Below, piece by piece: positions 56,724 through 64,000 of a stretch of DNA of 64,000 bases (positions are counted from its first letter, which is position 1; every line of letters starts with the position of its first letter). A program made the translations under genes and the position numbers. The notes under the pieces are model-generated. The model worked only from the letters and a program-made list of their open reading frames with translations. It ran no database searches and had not been told where the DNA came from. The DNA is from Moritella sp. JT01. Its GTDB lineage: Bacteria; Pseudomonadota; Gammaproteobacteria; Enterobacterales; Moritellaceae. The stretch is from positions 147,297 to 211,296 of the forward strand of contig NZ_LOCN01000011.1 of the NCBI RefSeq assembly GCF_001574435.1, written 5' to 3'.

Positions 56724-57440
56724 ATGATCCGCAAACTCAGCATGACACTATTACAGCCTCGTTGTTACTTATGTGATATGCCCATCGATAATCTGCAACC
56801 TTTTCTGTGTTTATTATGCCAACAGGAATTACCCTATTTACCGGTATCAAGCTGCTATCGTTGCGCGCTTCCACTAACTGTATATCAACAAGGTCAATGT
56901 CATGAGTGCATAAACCAAGAGCCACCTTGGCAAAGATTAATTGCCTGTATGAGCTACAGCTTGGAATGCCAATACTTAATTAAACAATATAAATTTTCGC
57001 AACAGCCACAACTGCACTTACTGTTTTCCCAGCTAATAAGTCGTAGCATCAGTAACAAAGTCATCCAGCATAATTACTGTTTACCTGAGGCATTGCTATC
57101 TATCCCTTTACATAAAAAACGCCTCGCAAAACGAGGTTATAATCAAGCCCATCTACTTGCCCTAGATCTTGCAAAACAGCTACAAATACCGATAATCGCA
57201 GAAAAAAAATTTATTCGCACTAAAAATACCAAAGCACAAGCCAAGCAAACAGCGGCTGAGCGTAGCAACAATATGCACAATGCATTTAAAGTCACACAAC
57301 CTATTACAGTTAAGCATATTGCCATTATTGATGATGTAGTAACAACAGGTGAAACAATGAAAGCAGCTTGCCAGGCTTTATTTACAGCAGGGGTAGAACG
57401 TATTGATATATGGTGTATCGCCAGAACATTAGCGGATTAG
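56724..57440 (+). CDS. comF: ComF/GntX-family phosphoribosyltransferase-like protein
   Basis: 238-residue protein from the ATG at 56724 (MIRKLSMTLLQPRCYLC); the frame is open 29 codons earlier into the divergent bioH start. Four CxxC-type cysteine pairs (CYLCD, CLLCQ, CYRCA, CHECI) form the N-terminal zinc region. A PRTase fold follows with IAIIDDVVTTGETM as the PRPP-binding motif. ComF is required for natural transformation in Haemophilus and vibrios; in Escherichia coli the gene is gntX. It precedes nfuA by 71 bases. Confidence 0.9.
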   Translation: MIRKLSMTLLQPRCYLCDMPIDNLQPFLCLLCQQELPYLPVSSCYRCALPLTVYQQGQCHECINQEPPWQRLIACMSYSLECQYLIKQYKFSQQPQLHLLFSQLISRSISNKVIQHNYCLPEALLSIPLHKKRLAKRGYNQAHLLALDLAKQLQIPIIAEKKFIRTKNTKAQAKQTAAERSNNMHNAFKVTQPITVKHIAIIDDVVTTGETMKAACQALFTAGVERIDIWCIARTLAD

Positions 57441-57511
57441 TGGTTTATCATCTTAAATAGCGTTACAATTAAAGACAGAGTAAATTAGTCAGGTATGACA
57501 AAGAGGACACC

Positions 57512-58090
57512 ATGATAACAATTACTGAAGCGGCACAAACTCATTTTGTAAAATTACTTAGCAACCAAAAAGACGGCACTAACATTCGTGTATTCGTCGT
57601 TAATCCAGGCACAGCAAATGCAGAGTGTGGCGTATCATATTGTCCACCTGAAGCAATTGAAAGTACTGATATTGTATTACCATACAGTGGTTTTGATGCA
57701 TTAATTGATGACATGAGTAAACCGTTCCTAACCGATGCTTATATCGATTTTGTGACGGATAAAATGGGTTCTCAATTAACACTTAAAGCGCCTAACGCAA
57801 AAATAAGAGCTGTTGCAGATGATGCACCACTGACAGAACGCGTTGACTATGTGATCCAAACTGAAGTTAACCCACAGCTTGCAGGACATGGCGGTAACGT
57901 TGTATTAACTGAAATCACGGATGATGGCATTGCTATCTTACAGTTTGGTGGCGGCTGTAATGGTTGTAGCCAAGTAGACTTTACGTTGAAAGAAGGGATA
58001 GAAAAACAGTTACTAGAATTGTTCCCTGAAGAACTAACGGCTGTTAAAGATGCAACAGAACACCAAGCTGGTGAGCATTCTTACTACTAA
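57512..58090 (+). CDS. nfuA: Fe/S biogenesis protein NfuA
   Basis: Scaffold and carrier for [4Fe-4S] clusters under oxidative stress or iron limitation. The 192-residue protein has an N-terminal degenerate A-type carrier domain (about 1-95, lacking the cluster cysteines) and a C-terminal NifU domain. The cluster cysteines 149 and 152 are in [11 protein letters not shown], at the same numbers as in Escherichia coli. It is adjacent to comF and bioH, the standard order, and is followed by a strong terminator. Confidence 0.97.
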   Translation: MITITEAAQTHFVKLLSNQKDGTNIRVFVVNPGTANAECGVSYCPPEAIESTDIVLPYSGFDALIDDMSKPFLTDAYIDFVTDKMGSQLTLKAPNAKIRAVADDAPLTERVDYVIQTEVNPQLAGHGGNVVLTEITDDGIAILQFGGGCNGCSQVDFTLKEGIEKQLLELFPEELTAVKDATEHQAGEHSYY

Positions 58091-58133
58091 GCTTTAATCA
58101 AGCATAGTTAACATTAAACGCTAGAATAAATAT

Positions 58134-58163
58134 AAAGTGACGGTCTTGACCGTCACTTTTTTT
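58134..58163. terminator. bidirectional terminator between nfuA and gpsA
   Basis: AAAGTGACGGT pairs with ACCGTCACTTT around a small CTTG loop (11-bp stem), with a seven-T run on the plus strand and a T/A-rich run on the minus strand. It serves the convergent nfuA and gpsA genes. Confidence 0.88.
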
Positions 58164-58175
58164 AATTCAAACTGA

Positions 58176-59186
58176 TTATTCGCCTTTTTTATCTCGTGCT
58201 AATAATGCTAAAGCCGCTTCTTTTGGAGGCTTATTCTCATATAACACTTGATATATTTGCTCCGTAATTGGCATTTCCACGCCAAGACGCGCAGATAACA
58301 AATAAACTTCTTTGGTATTGCGATAGCCTTCAACAACTTGACCAATCTCAACTTGTGCTTCATCAACACCTTTGCCTGCACCCAATGCAAGACCAAAACG
58401 ACGATTTCGACTTTGATTATCAGTACAGGTTAGTACCAAATCACCCAAGCAAGACATACCCATGAAGGTATTTTTTTCTGCACCTAATGCTTCACCAAGA
58501 CGACATAACTCTGCCAAACCGCGAGTAATTAATGCAGTACGAGCATTAGCACCAAAACCAAGTCCATCAGATAAACCAGCGCCAATAGCAATCACGTTTT
58601 TAACCGCGCCGCCAAGTTGCACGCCAATAAAATCATTATTGGTATAAGTACGTAAGCTACGGCCACAATGCAATAAGTGTGAGATATCATCAGAAAATTT
58701 TGGATCTGTTGACGAGATACTGATTGCAGTTGGTAAACCAGCAGCTAACTCTTTCGCAAATGTAGGTCCAGAAAGTACCGCTAATGGATAACCACTGCCA
58801 AGAATATCTGTTGCAACATCTTGCAATAGACGTCCAGTTTCAGCTTCTAGCCCTTTCGTAGCCCAAGATATACGCGAGTTTTCACGCAAAAATGGTTTAA
58901 TCTGCTTTAATACATCACCAAAAACATGGCTAGGTACCACAATCAGAATATCTCGACTTGCGGCCACAGCTTGTTCAAGGTCCGCCTCCAATACCAAAGC
59001 ATCAGGAAAAGCGATACCCGGTAAGTAAGCTTCATTACAGCGCGCTTTAGCAAGCTCGGCAACATGCTCTGGATTATGACCCCACAACACGGTTTTGTTA
59101 CCATTACGTGCTAAGGACATCGCTAATGAAGTACCGTAAGAACCAGCACCCAGAACGGTAATCAAAGCTGTATCAGTCGCCATCAT
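58176..59186 (-). CDS. gpsA: glycerol-3-phosphate dehydrogenase [NAD(P)+]
   Basis: Makes sn-glycerol 3-phosphate from dihydroxyacetone phosphate for phospholipid synthesis. The 336-residue protein has the Rossmann motif [10 protein letters not shown] near the N-terminus, the [10 protein letters not shown] stretch, and the catalytic lysine in [17 protein letters not shown] double ATG opens the gene directly after the secB stop, so either can be the start (59186 or 59183). The secB-gpsA pair is widespread; cysE, the usual next gene, is not in the window. Confidence 0.97.
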   Translation of the reverse strand: MMATDTALITVLGAGSYGTSLAMSLARNGNKTVLWGHNPEHVAELAKARCNEAYLPGIAFPDALVLEADLEQAVAASRDILIVVPSHVFGDVLKQIKPFLRENSRISWATKGLEAETGRLLQDVATDILGSGYPLAVLSGPTFAKELAAGLPTAISISSTDPKFSDDISHLLHCGRSLRTYTNNDFIGVQLGGAVKNVIAIGAGLSDGLGFGANARTALITRGLAELCRLGEALGAEKNTFMGMSCLGDLVLTCTDNQSRNRRFGLALGAGKGVDEAQVEIGQVVEGYRNTKEVYLLSARLGVEMPITEQIYQVLYENKPPKEAALALLARDKKGE

Positions 59187-59672
59187 TTAAGAGTCCAGTT
59201 TTTGCTCTGCAAGAGCAGGAGCAGGAGCTTCAGCTGCTTGTTGTGCTTGTTGAACATAAGATGCAAACAGTGCATCGAAGTTAACTGGCGCAAGATTAAG
59301 CTGTGGGAAAGAACCACGGCTCACTAAGCTAGCAATTGTTTCACGTGCATATGGGAATAAGATATTTGGACAGAAAGCACCTAGACAATGTGCTAATTGA
59401 CCTTCGCTTAATTCGCCAACAGTAAAGATACCTGCTTGTTGAACTTCACATAAGAAAGCCACTGTGTCGCCATCTTTAGCTGTCACAGTAAGTGATAATA
59501 CAACTTCAAATACGCCGTCACCAAGTTTAGAGCTACGAGTATCTAGATCTAATTTAACTTCAGGTTTCCATTCTTGTTGAAAGATAGCGGGAGAGTTAGG
59601 GCATTCAAAAGATACATCTTTGATGTAAACGCGTTGGATATTAAATTCTTGTTGGCTTGCTGATTCTGACAT
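59187..59672 (-). CDS. secB: protein-export chaperone SecB
   Basis: Tetrameric cytoplasmic chaperone that keeps preproteins unfolded and delivers them to SecA. The 161-residue protein has the family features: [18 protein letters not shown] near the start, [24 protein letters not shown], and the acidic to polar C-terminal tail. Length is close to the usual 155. It lies directly before gpsA (no gap) and about 70 bases after the rhodanese gene. grxC, often found between those two, is missing. Confidence 0.97.
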   Translation of the reverse strand: MSESASQQEFNIQRVYIKDVSFECPNSPAIFQQEWKPEVKLDLDTRSSKLGDGVFEVVLSLTVTAKDGDTVAFLCEVQQAGIFTVGELSEGQLAHCLGAFCPNILFPYARETIASLVSRGSFPQLNLAPVNFDALFASYVQQAQQAAEAPAPALAEQKLDS

Positions 59673-59741
59673 AGGTAAATTCCAATATTTTATAGATTCA
59701 AACTGAGTAATTAATTTTTTTAGCGAGCTGATTTGTCACTG

Positions 59742-60170
59742 TTATTTCTTAACAGTCGGTAAGTTTGCTTCTTGCCAACTTGCCATACCACCAGATAAAT
59801 TATAAACAGTCGTAAAGTCCATTTTGGCTAGGCGATTCGCAGCACGACCTGAACTCATTCCTGTATCACACATAACGATGATTGGGGTGTTTTTGTATTT
59901 TTCAATCATTGATAGCTTATTTGCTTCAATATCAGCAACTGGAACGTTAATTGCGTTTAAAATATGTGACTTACGATAGTTTTCTGCAGCACGTACATCA
60001 ACAACAATGGCATTTTCTTTATTCATTAAAGCGGTCGCTTCATGATTGTTTACCGACTTAACTTTAGACATGGCACTTGAGCCAAATGAATAAATAAGGA
60101 AACCAGCGATAGCGACCCAAGCGAGAGATAAGGCTGGATTATTCGAAGCAAATTCAATATATTCTTGCAT
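59742..60170 (-). CDS. yibN: membrane-anchored rhodanese-like protein (YibN-like)
   Basis: 142-residue protein with an N-terminal transmembrane helix (about 12-31) and a rhodanese domain (about 40-140). The active-site loop reads VMCDTGMSSGRAA, with the catalytic cysteine near residue 100, and a conserved DVRAAENYRKSHILNAINVP precedes it. It probably transfers sulfur or acts in redox control of the envelope. In enterics yibN lies upstream of grxC-secB-gpsA, so the position supports the name. Confidence 0.9.
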   Translation of the reverse strand: MQEYIEFASNNPALSLAWVAIAGFLIYSFGSSAMSKVKSVNNHEATALMNKENAIVVDVRAAENYRKSHILNAINVPVADIEANKLSMIEKYKNTPIIVMCDTGMSSGRAANRLAKMDFTTVYNLSGGMASWQEANLPTVKK

Positions 60171-60482
60171 GTGATTATGACTCTAAAATTTAATAATAAA
60201 GGATTATTCTCAACGGAGTATACATGTGACAAGGAATAAAAGCAGCTCAATAATAAATTCCTCACCACCGTTATGAAAAGCTCAAAGATAAAGTTAATCA
60301 CCAATTTTGTATAATTAAGCTAATAACTCGGAACATGAAACAGACGAATATGTAGTTATATTACCGACATTAACGATTAAATATCTTCAATATTCTACCT
60401 GGATCATAAATAAGAGCCAATTTAGCCCCGGAAAGTGTAGTAATATTCCTATATTTAAACTTAATAACCGAGAGGTAAACTC
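60171..60482. other. 312-base intergenic region between yibN and gpmI
   Basis: No gene is seen. It separates divergent genes and holds both promoters. A perfect TATAAT at 60310-60315 lies about 170 bases before gpmI but has no recognisable -35. An AACCGAGAGGT ribosome-binding site precedes gpmI. No clear terminator hairpin was found. Confidence 0.5.
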
Positions 60483-62015
60483 ATGTCTAAAGCTAAGAAA
60501 ACAATTGCGCTTATCATCATGGATGGCTGGGGCCACCGTCTTGATAAAAAAGATAATGCAATTGCCAATGCAAAAACACCTATTTTAGATAAACTTTGGC
60601 AAGATTGCCCAAGCATGCTGATTTCAAGTTCAGGCTTAGATGTGGGGCTACCTGATGGCCAAATGGGTAATTCAGAAGTTGGTCATGTCAATATTGGTGC
60701 TGGTCGTATCGTTTATCAAAATTTAACTAAAATCGATAAAGCAATCGGCGATGGCGAATTCTACCAAAATCCAGCACTTGTAAAAGCAGTTGATGCGGCG
60801 GTTGCGAATGATAAAGCCGTGCATATCCTAGGCCTAGCGTCACCAGGTGGCGTACATAGTCACGACGATCAGATCTTAGCTATGATCGAACTTGCAGCAA
60901 AGCAAGGGGCAACAAAGGTTTATCTACACGCATTCTTAGATGGCCGTGATACACCACCGCGTAGCGCACTGGGCACATTAGAAAAATTTGATGCTAAATT
61001 TGCTGAAGTTGGTGTAGGTAGAACGGCCACATTAATCGGTCGCTATTTTGCAATGGACCGAGATAATCGTTGGGATCGTGTTGAAGAAGCATATAAGTTA
61101 TTTACTCAAGCTGAAAGCCTATATAACGCAGATACAGCACTCGCTGGTCTTGAAGCCGCTTATGCACGTGATGAAAATGATGAGTTCGTGAAAGCGACAG
61201 TCATTGGCGAAGCTGCACCGATTTCCGATGGTGATGCTGTCATCTTTATGAATTTCCGTGCCGATCGTGCGCGCGAAATTACCCGTGCATTTGTCGATAC
61301 TGACTTCACTGGCTTCGAACGCAGTGTAATACCGAAACTTGCTGATTTTGTTATGCTAACTGAATATGCAGCGAGCATTGATACTAGTATCGCTTTCCCT
61401 TCCGCTAAATTAGTTAATACCTTAGGTTCAGTACTTGAGCAGCAAAATAAAACGCAATTACGTATTTCTGAAACAGAAAAATATGCCCACGTGACCTTCT
61501 TTTTTAATGGTGGCGTTGAAGACCCTTTCACAGGTGAAGATCGTGAATTAATCCCATCACCACAAGTAGCAACTTACGACTTACAACCTGAAATGAATTC
61601 AGAAATGCTCACTGACAAGTTAGTTGCGGCAATTGAGAGTGAAAAGTACGATGTGATCATTTGTAACTATCCGAACGGAGATATGGTTGGCCATACCGGT
61701 GTATTTGATGCTGCAGTAAAAGCGTGTGAAGCCGTTGACCAATCAATTGGTCGTGTAGTTGATGCATTAGAAAAAGTCGGTGGTGAATGCTTAATCACAG
61801 CCGATCACGGTAATGCTGAAATGATGATCAACCCAGAAACAGGCGGCGTTCATACTGCACATACTAACTTACCTGTACCACTAATTTATTTTGGTCGTGA
61901 CGCAGAACCAGCAGAGACAGGCCGCCTATCTGATTTGGCACCAACCATGTTGACTTTACTTGGTCAAGAAATACCAGCGGAAATGACTGGTAAGAACCTG
62001 ATGAATCTGAAATAA
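60483..62015 (+). CDS. gpmI: 2,3-bisphosphoglycerate-independent phosphoglycerate mutase
   Basis: Interconverts 3- and 2-phosphoglycerate in glycolysis using a manganese-dependent phosphoserine mechanism. The 510-residue protein has the phosphorylated Ser64 in [15 protein letters not shown], metal ligands in IMDGWG (Asp14), and later GDMVGHTG and [11 protein letters not shown]. Length and motifs match the iPGM family. It is followed by envC, the standard enteric and vibrio order, and a GAGAGGTAAA site precedes the ATG. Confidence 0.97.
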   Translation: MSKAKKTIALIIMDGWGHRLDKKDNAIANAKTPILDKLWQDCPSMLISSSGLDVGLPDGQMGNSEVGHVNIGAGRIVYQNLTKIDKAIGDGEFYQNPALVKAVDAAVANDKAVHILGLASPGGVHSHDDQILAMIELAAKQGATKVYLHAFLDGRDTPPRSALGTLEKFDAKFAEVGVGRTATLIGRYFAMDRDNRWDRVEEAYKLFTQAESLYNADTALAGLEAAYARDENDEFVKATVIGEAAPISDGDAVIFMNFRADRAREITRAFVDTDFTGFERSVIPKLADFVMLTEYAASIDTSIAFPSAKLVNTLGSVLEQQNKTQLRISETEKYAHVTFFFNGGVEDPFTGEDRELIPSPQVATYDLQPEMNSEMLTDKLVAAIESEKYDVIICNYPNGDMVGHTGVFDAAVKACEAVDQSIGRVVDALEKVGGECLITADHGNAEMMINPETGGVHTAHTNLPVPLIYFGRDAEPAETGRLSDLAPTMLTLLGQEIPAEMTGKNLMNLK

Positions 62016-62044
62016 TCGTTTCCCTACGGGGAAAGGATTACTTT

Positions 62045-63202
62045 ATGACATTTTTAAAAAACAGTATGGTCTATCGCGTTATAGGCCTGCTGATATTACT
62101 ATCATCAAACGCTTATGCAGCAAATAATCAATCTGATCTGAATCAACTTCGTAGCCAGATCAAAGCCCAAAACGCATCAATTAAAAAACAAAACCGTTAT
62201 TTAAACGATTTATCTAAACAAACACAAAGTACCGACCGTGCCATCAGTAAAGTTGCCGCACAACTCAGTAATACCAAATCTTTAATCCGAGATATTGAAA
62301 AAGATCTCAGCGACCTAATCACACAAGAAAAAGTACTATTAAAAAGTAAAAAGAAACAACAAAATATCCTTTCCGCACAAATCGAAACGGCCTATTTGAG
62401 TGGTAATAATGATTATTTAAAACTACTCCTTAACCAACAGAACAGTAATGAGATAGAACGGTCGTTAGTTTATTATCAACACCTTCACGCTGCTCGCGCT
62501 GCATCTATTACTGAATTTAATGATACCTTAGCTAAGATTGAAAAAAATGAAGTAAAACAAGAAGAAATAAAACAGCAATTACTTGTCATCCAAACCTCAC
62601 AGCAACAAAAATCCAAGCAGTTAGCACAACAAAAATCACAGCAGAAGAAAAGTAATAGAAATATAGCTTACAGTATTAACAAGCAGAAAAAAACACGAAC
62701 AGAGCTAGGGATTGCAGCACAAAAGTTAGAACAACAAATTGCGTTATTACGAAAACAGCAACAAATCGCGTTATTAAAAAAACAACAAAGTGCACAAATA
62801 TCATTATCAGGATTGAAACAATATAAAGGTAAATTAGACTGGCCGATAAAAGGTAAAGTACTGCACAACTTTAACAGCAAGCGATTTAATAATGTCAGCT
62901 GGCATGGATTGGTCATCAGCGCAAATGAAGGGAGTAAAGTAAAAGCCGTTAGCGCAGGTAAGGTAGTCTTTGCAGATTGGCTACGTGGATTCGGTATGGT
63001 AACGATTATTGATCACGGCCAGGGATATATGAGCCTGTATGGTCACAACCAAACATTACTCAAAGTGACCGGAGAGAAAGTACGCAAAGGCGATGTCATC
63101 TCATTGGCTGGCCGTAGTGGGGGTCAGTTAGAGTCTGGGGTTTACTTCGAGATCCGTCACAAGGGTAAAGCCGTTAACCCACGCTCATGGCTTAAACGTT
63201 AA
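62045..63202 (+). CDS. envC: murein hydrolase activator EnvC
   Basis: Periplasmic protein that activates the AmiA/AmiB amidases at the division septum under FtsEX control. The 385-residue protein has a signal peptide (cleavage near NAYA-ANNQ), a long Gln/Lys-rich coiled coil (about 28-250), and a C-terminal LytM (M23) domain. The domain is catalytically degenerate: WHGLVIS lacks the zinc aspartate, and the last motif reads VYFEIRH instead of HxH. This matches EnvC rather than active NlpD-like or M23 enzymes. It follows gpmI by 30 bases. Confidence 0.93.
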   Translation: MTFLKNSMVYRVIGLLILLSSNAYAANNQSDLNQLRSQIKAQNASIKKQNRYLNDLSKQTQSTDRAISKVAAQLSNTKSLIRDIEKDLSDLITQEKVLLKSKKKQQNILSAQIETAYLSGNNDYLKLLLNQQNSNEIERSLVYYQHLHAARAASITEFNDTLAKIEKNEVKQEEIKQQLLVIQTSQQQKSKQLAQQKSQQKKSNRNIAYSINKQKKTRTELGIAAQKLEQQIALLRKQQQIALLKKQQSAQISLSGLKQYKGKLDWPIKGKVLHNFNSKRFNNVSWHGLVISANEGSKVKAVSAGKVVFADWLRGFGMVTIIDHGQGYMSLYGHNQTLLKVTGEKVRKGDVISLAGRSGGQLESGVYFEIRHKGKAVNPRSWLKR

Positions 63203-63206
63203 CATT

Positions 63207-63461
63207 TTAGCTTGCTGTTTGTATTTCCAAATCAGTAATTAAGAACAAAGCCTCATCACGGTTTTCACCACATACATCATTACAGGCTTTAAATGTGTCA
63301 CATAACGCAGGACGTTCAGGGTCTGTAAAGATTAGACATAAATGATCGGCCGACAGATTAACACATCGTACACCAGCAGGCTTGCCATCAGGCATACCAG
63401 GAATATAGCTAGTGATACTTGGCGCTTCACAGCACGCCCCACAATTCATTCTGCATTGCAT
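63207..63461 (-). CDS. small YkgJ-family cysteine cluster protein
   Basis: 84-residue protein from the ATG at 63461 (MQCRMNCGACCEAP), with an AAGG site 11 bases upstream; the frame is open 15 codons earlier. Eight cysteines are spread as CxxxCxxCC, CVNL, CLIF, CDTF, CNDVC. This is the pattern of the YkgJ/YeiW-type cysteine cluster family, probably binding zinc or an Fe-S cluster. Function is unknown. It ends only 4 bases from envC, in convergent orientation. Confidence 0.8.
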   Translation of the reverse strand: MQCRMNCGACCEAPSITSYIPGMPDGKPAGVRCVNLSADHLCLIFTDPERPALCDTFKACNDVCGENRDEALFLITDLEIQTAS

Positions 63462-63527
63462 AAAACAAACCTTAAATAACGAATGATAATAGCGTAATAT
63501 CAGCATGTATCTAAAAAAGGGAACAGC

Positions 63528-63944
63528 ATGAGATTATCAGCATTTACAGTAACAGATTCAACACCACAGTTACTTATTGATATAACAAAATTGTATCGAC
63601 CATTTCAGCATGATGAAGCCGAAATTCAAAAAGCCTTCGAGAAACTGCTTCAAGATGACAGCCAAACTCTGTTTGTTGCTAAATTTAATGATCGCCACAT
63701 TGGTGGTTTAATCATGCAACATGATACTACCACGTTATTCTTAAGCTGCATGGCAGTAAGAGATATAACCCAACAACGTGGTGTGGGTAAATACCTAGTG
63801 CAGCAAGCAATCGAACATGCAAAATCTCTGCAATTAGAAACCGTAACGGTAATTAAAACAACACAAGTTACAGCTGAATTATCTGCGTTTTTAATTCATC
63901 AAGGTTTCACAGAGCAAGACGCTGCACTTAGCTTTAGTTGTTAA
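63528..63944 (+). CDS. GNAT acetyltransferase-fold protein, PanM/PanZ-like
   Basis: 138-residue GNAT-fold protein with the acetyl-CoA motif QQRGVGKYL (about residue 85) preceded by MAVRDITQ. This arrangement is close to that of PanM (PanZ), which triggers self-cleavage of aspartate decarboxylase PanD and senses CoA. No panD is in the window. It is divergent from the cysteine-cluster gene, 66 bases away, and followed by a strong terminator. A plain GNAT acetyltransferase is the alternative. Confidence 0.6.
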   Translation: MRLSAFTVTDSTPQLLIDITKLYRPFQHDEAEIQKAFEKLLQDDSQTLFVAKFNDRHIGGLIMQHDTTTLFLSCMAVRDITQQRGVGKYLVQQAIEHAKSLQLETVTVIKTTQVTAELSAFLIHQGFTEQDAALSFSC

Positions 63945-63959
63945 TAATTTACAGATATA

Positions 63960-63992
63960 AAAAAAGCCGATATCAATGATATCGGCTTTTTT
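63960..63992 (+). terminator. intrinsic terminator after the GNAT gene
   Basis: AAAAAGCCGATATC (63961-63974) pairs perfectly with GATATCGGCTTTTT (63978-63991) around an AAT loop, followed by further T residues. It lies 16 bases after the GNAT gene, near the window end. Confidence 0.88.
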
Positions 63993-64000
63993 CGTTCAAG

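Overview
The window is chromosomal DNA of a marine gammaproteobacterium of the Vibrio/Shewanella/Moritella/Psychromonas type. Three things point there: moderately AT-rich coding sequence, the block kdsD-kdsC-lptCAB-rpoN-hpf-rapZ-mgtE-pmbA/darP/tldD-nit-yhdP-rng-maf-mreDCB, and an MSHA (mannose-sensitive haemagglutinin) type IV pilus locus lying directly against mreB. My best guess at genus is Moritella, but this rests on gene order and memory, not on a search. There are no tRNA or rRNA genes, insertion sequences, prophage genes or CRISPR arrays. Coding density is high and most of the window is conserved core genome.

Layout. (1) 1-7.9 kb, plus strand: Kdo synthesis, LPS transport (lptC, lptA, lptB), sigma-54, ribosome hibernation factor, rapZ and mgtE. 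The usual ptsN and npr genes are missing. (2) 7.9-12.4 kb: pmbA (tldE), the divergent ribosome biogenesis factor darP, tldD and a nitrilase-family gene. (3) 12.4-20.9 kb, minus strand: yhdP, rng, maf and mreBCD, covering envelope lipid transport, RNA processing and cell shape. (4) 21.0-37.6 kb, minus strand: the MSHA pilus locus in the order mshI, mshI2, mshJ, mshK, mshL, mshM, mshN, mshE, mshG, two tandem MshA-type pilins, mshC, mshD, mshO, mshP, mshQ. csrD lies upstream. (5) 40.0-42.0 kb: ssb and a YajR-like MFS transporter. (6) 42.5-47.3 kb, plus strand: a CsgD/VpsT/QstR-like regulator and a three-gene polysaccharide export module (tyrosine autokinase, outer-membrane barrel, short Wza-like protein) with no glycosyltransferases. 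(7) 47.4-52.0 kb: uvrA and a PglL-type O-oligosaccharyltransferase. (8) 52-64 kb: a class V aminotransferase, yhgN, a DUF4202 gene, an unrecognised gene, bioH/comF/nfuA, gpsA-secB-rhodanese, gpmI-envC, a small cysteine-cluster gene and a panM-like gene.

How the genes fit together. The centre of the window (about 21-52 kb) is a surface-attachment region. It encodes a complete MSHA machine whose ATPase MshE carries tandem c-di-GMP-binding MshEN motifs, a degenerate GGDEF/EAL protein (CsrD), a LuxR-type biofilm or competence-like regulator and a polysaccharide export apparatus. It also holds an O-oligosaccharyltransferase that could glycosylate the pilins. The most unusual features are the duplicated MshA pilins separated by an intrinsic terminator, the export module lying between ssb/MFS and uvrA, the regulator's atypical WMPR motif, and loss of both PTS-Ntr genes from the rpoN cluster. 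I found no clearly unprecedented system.
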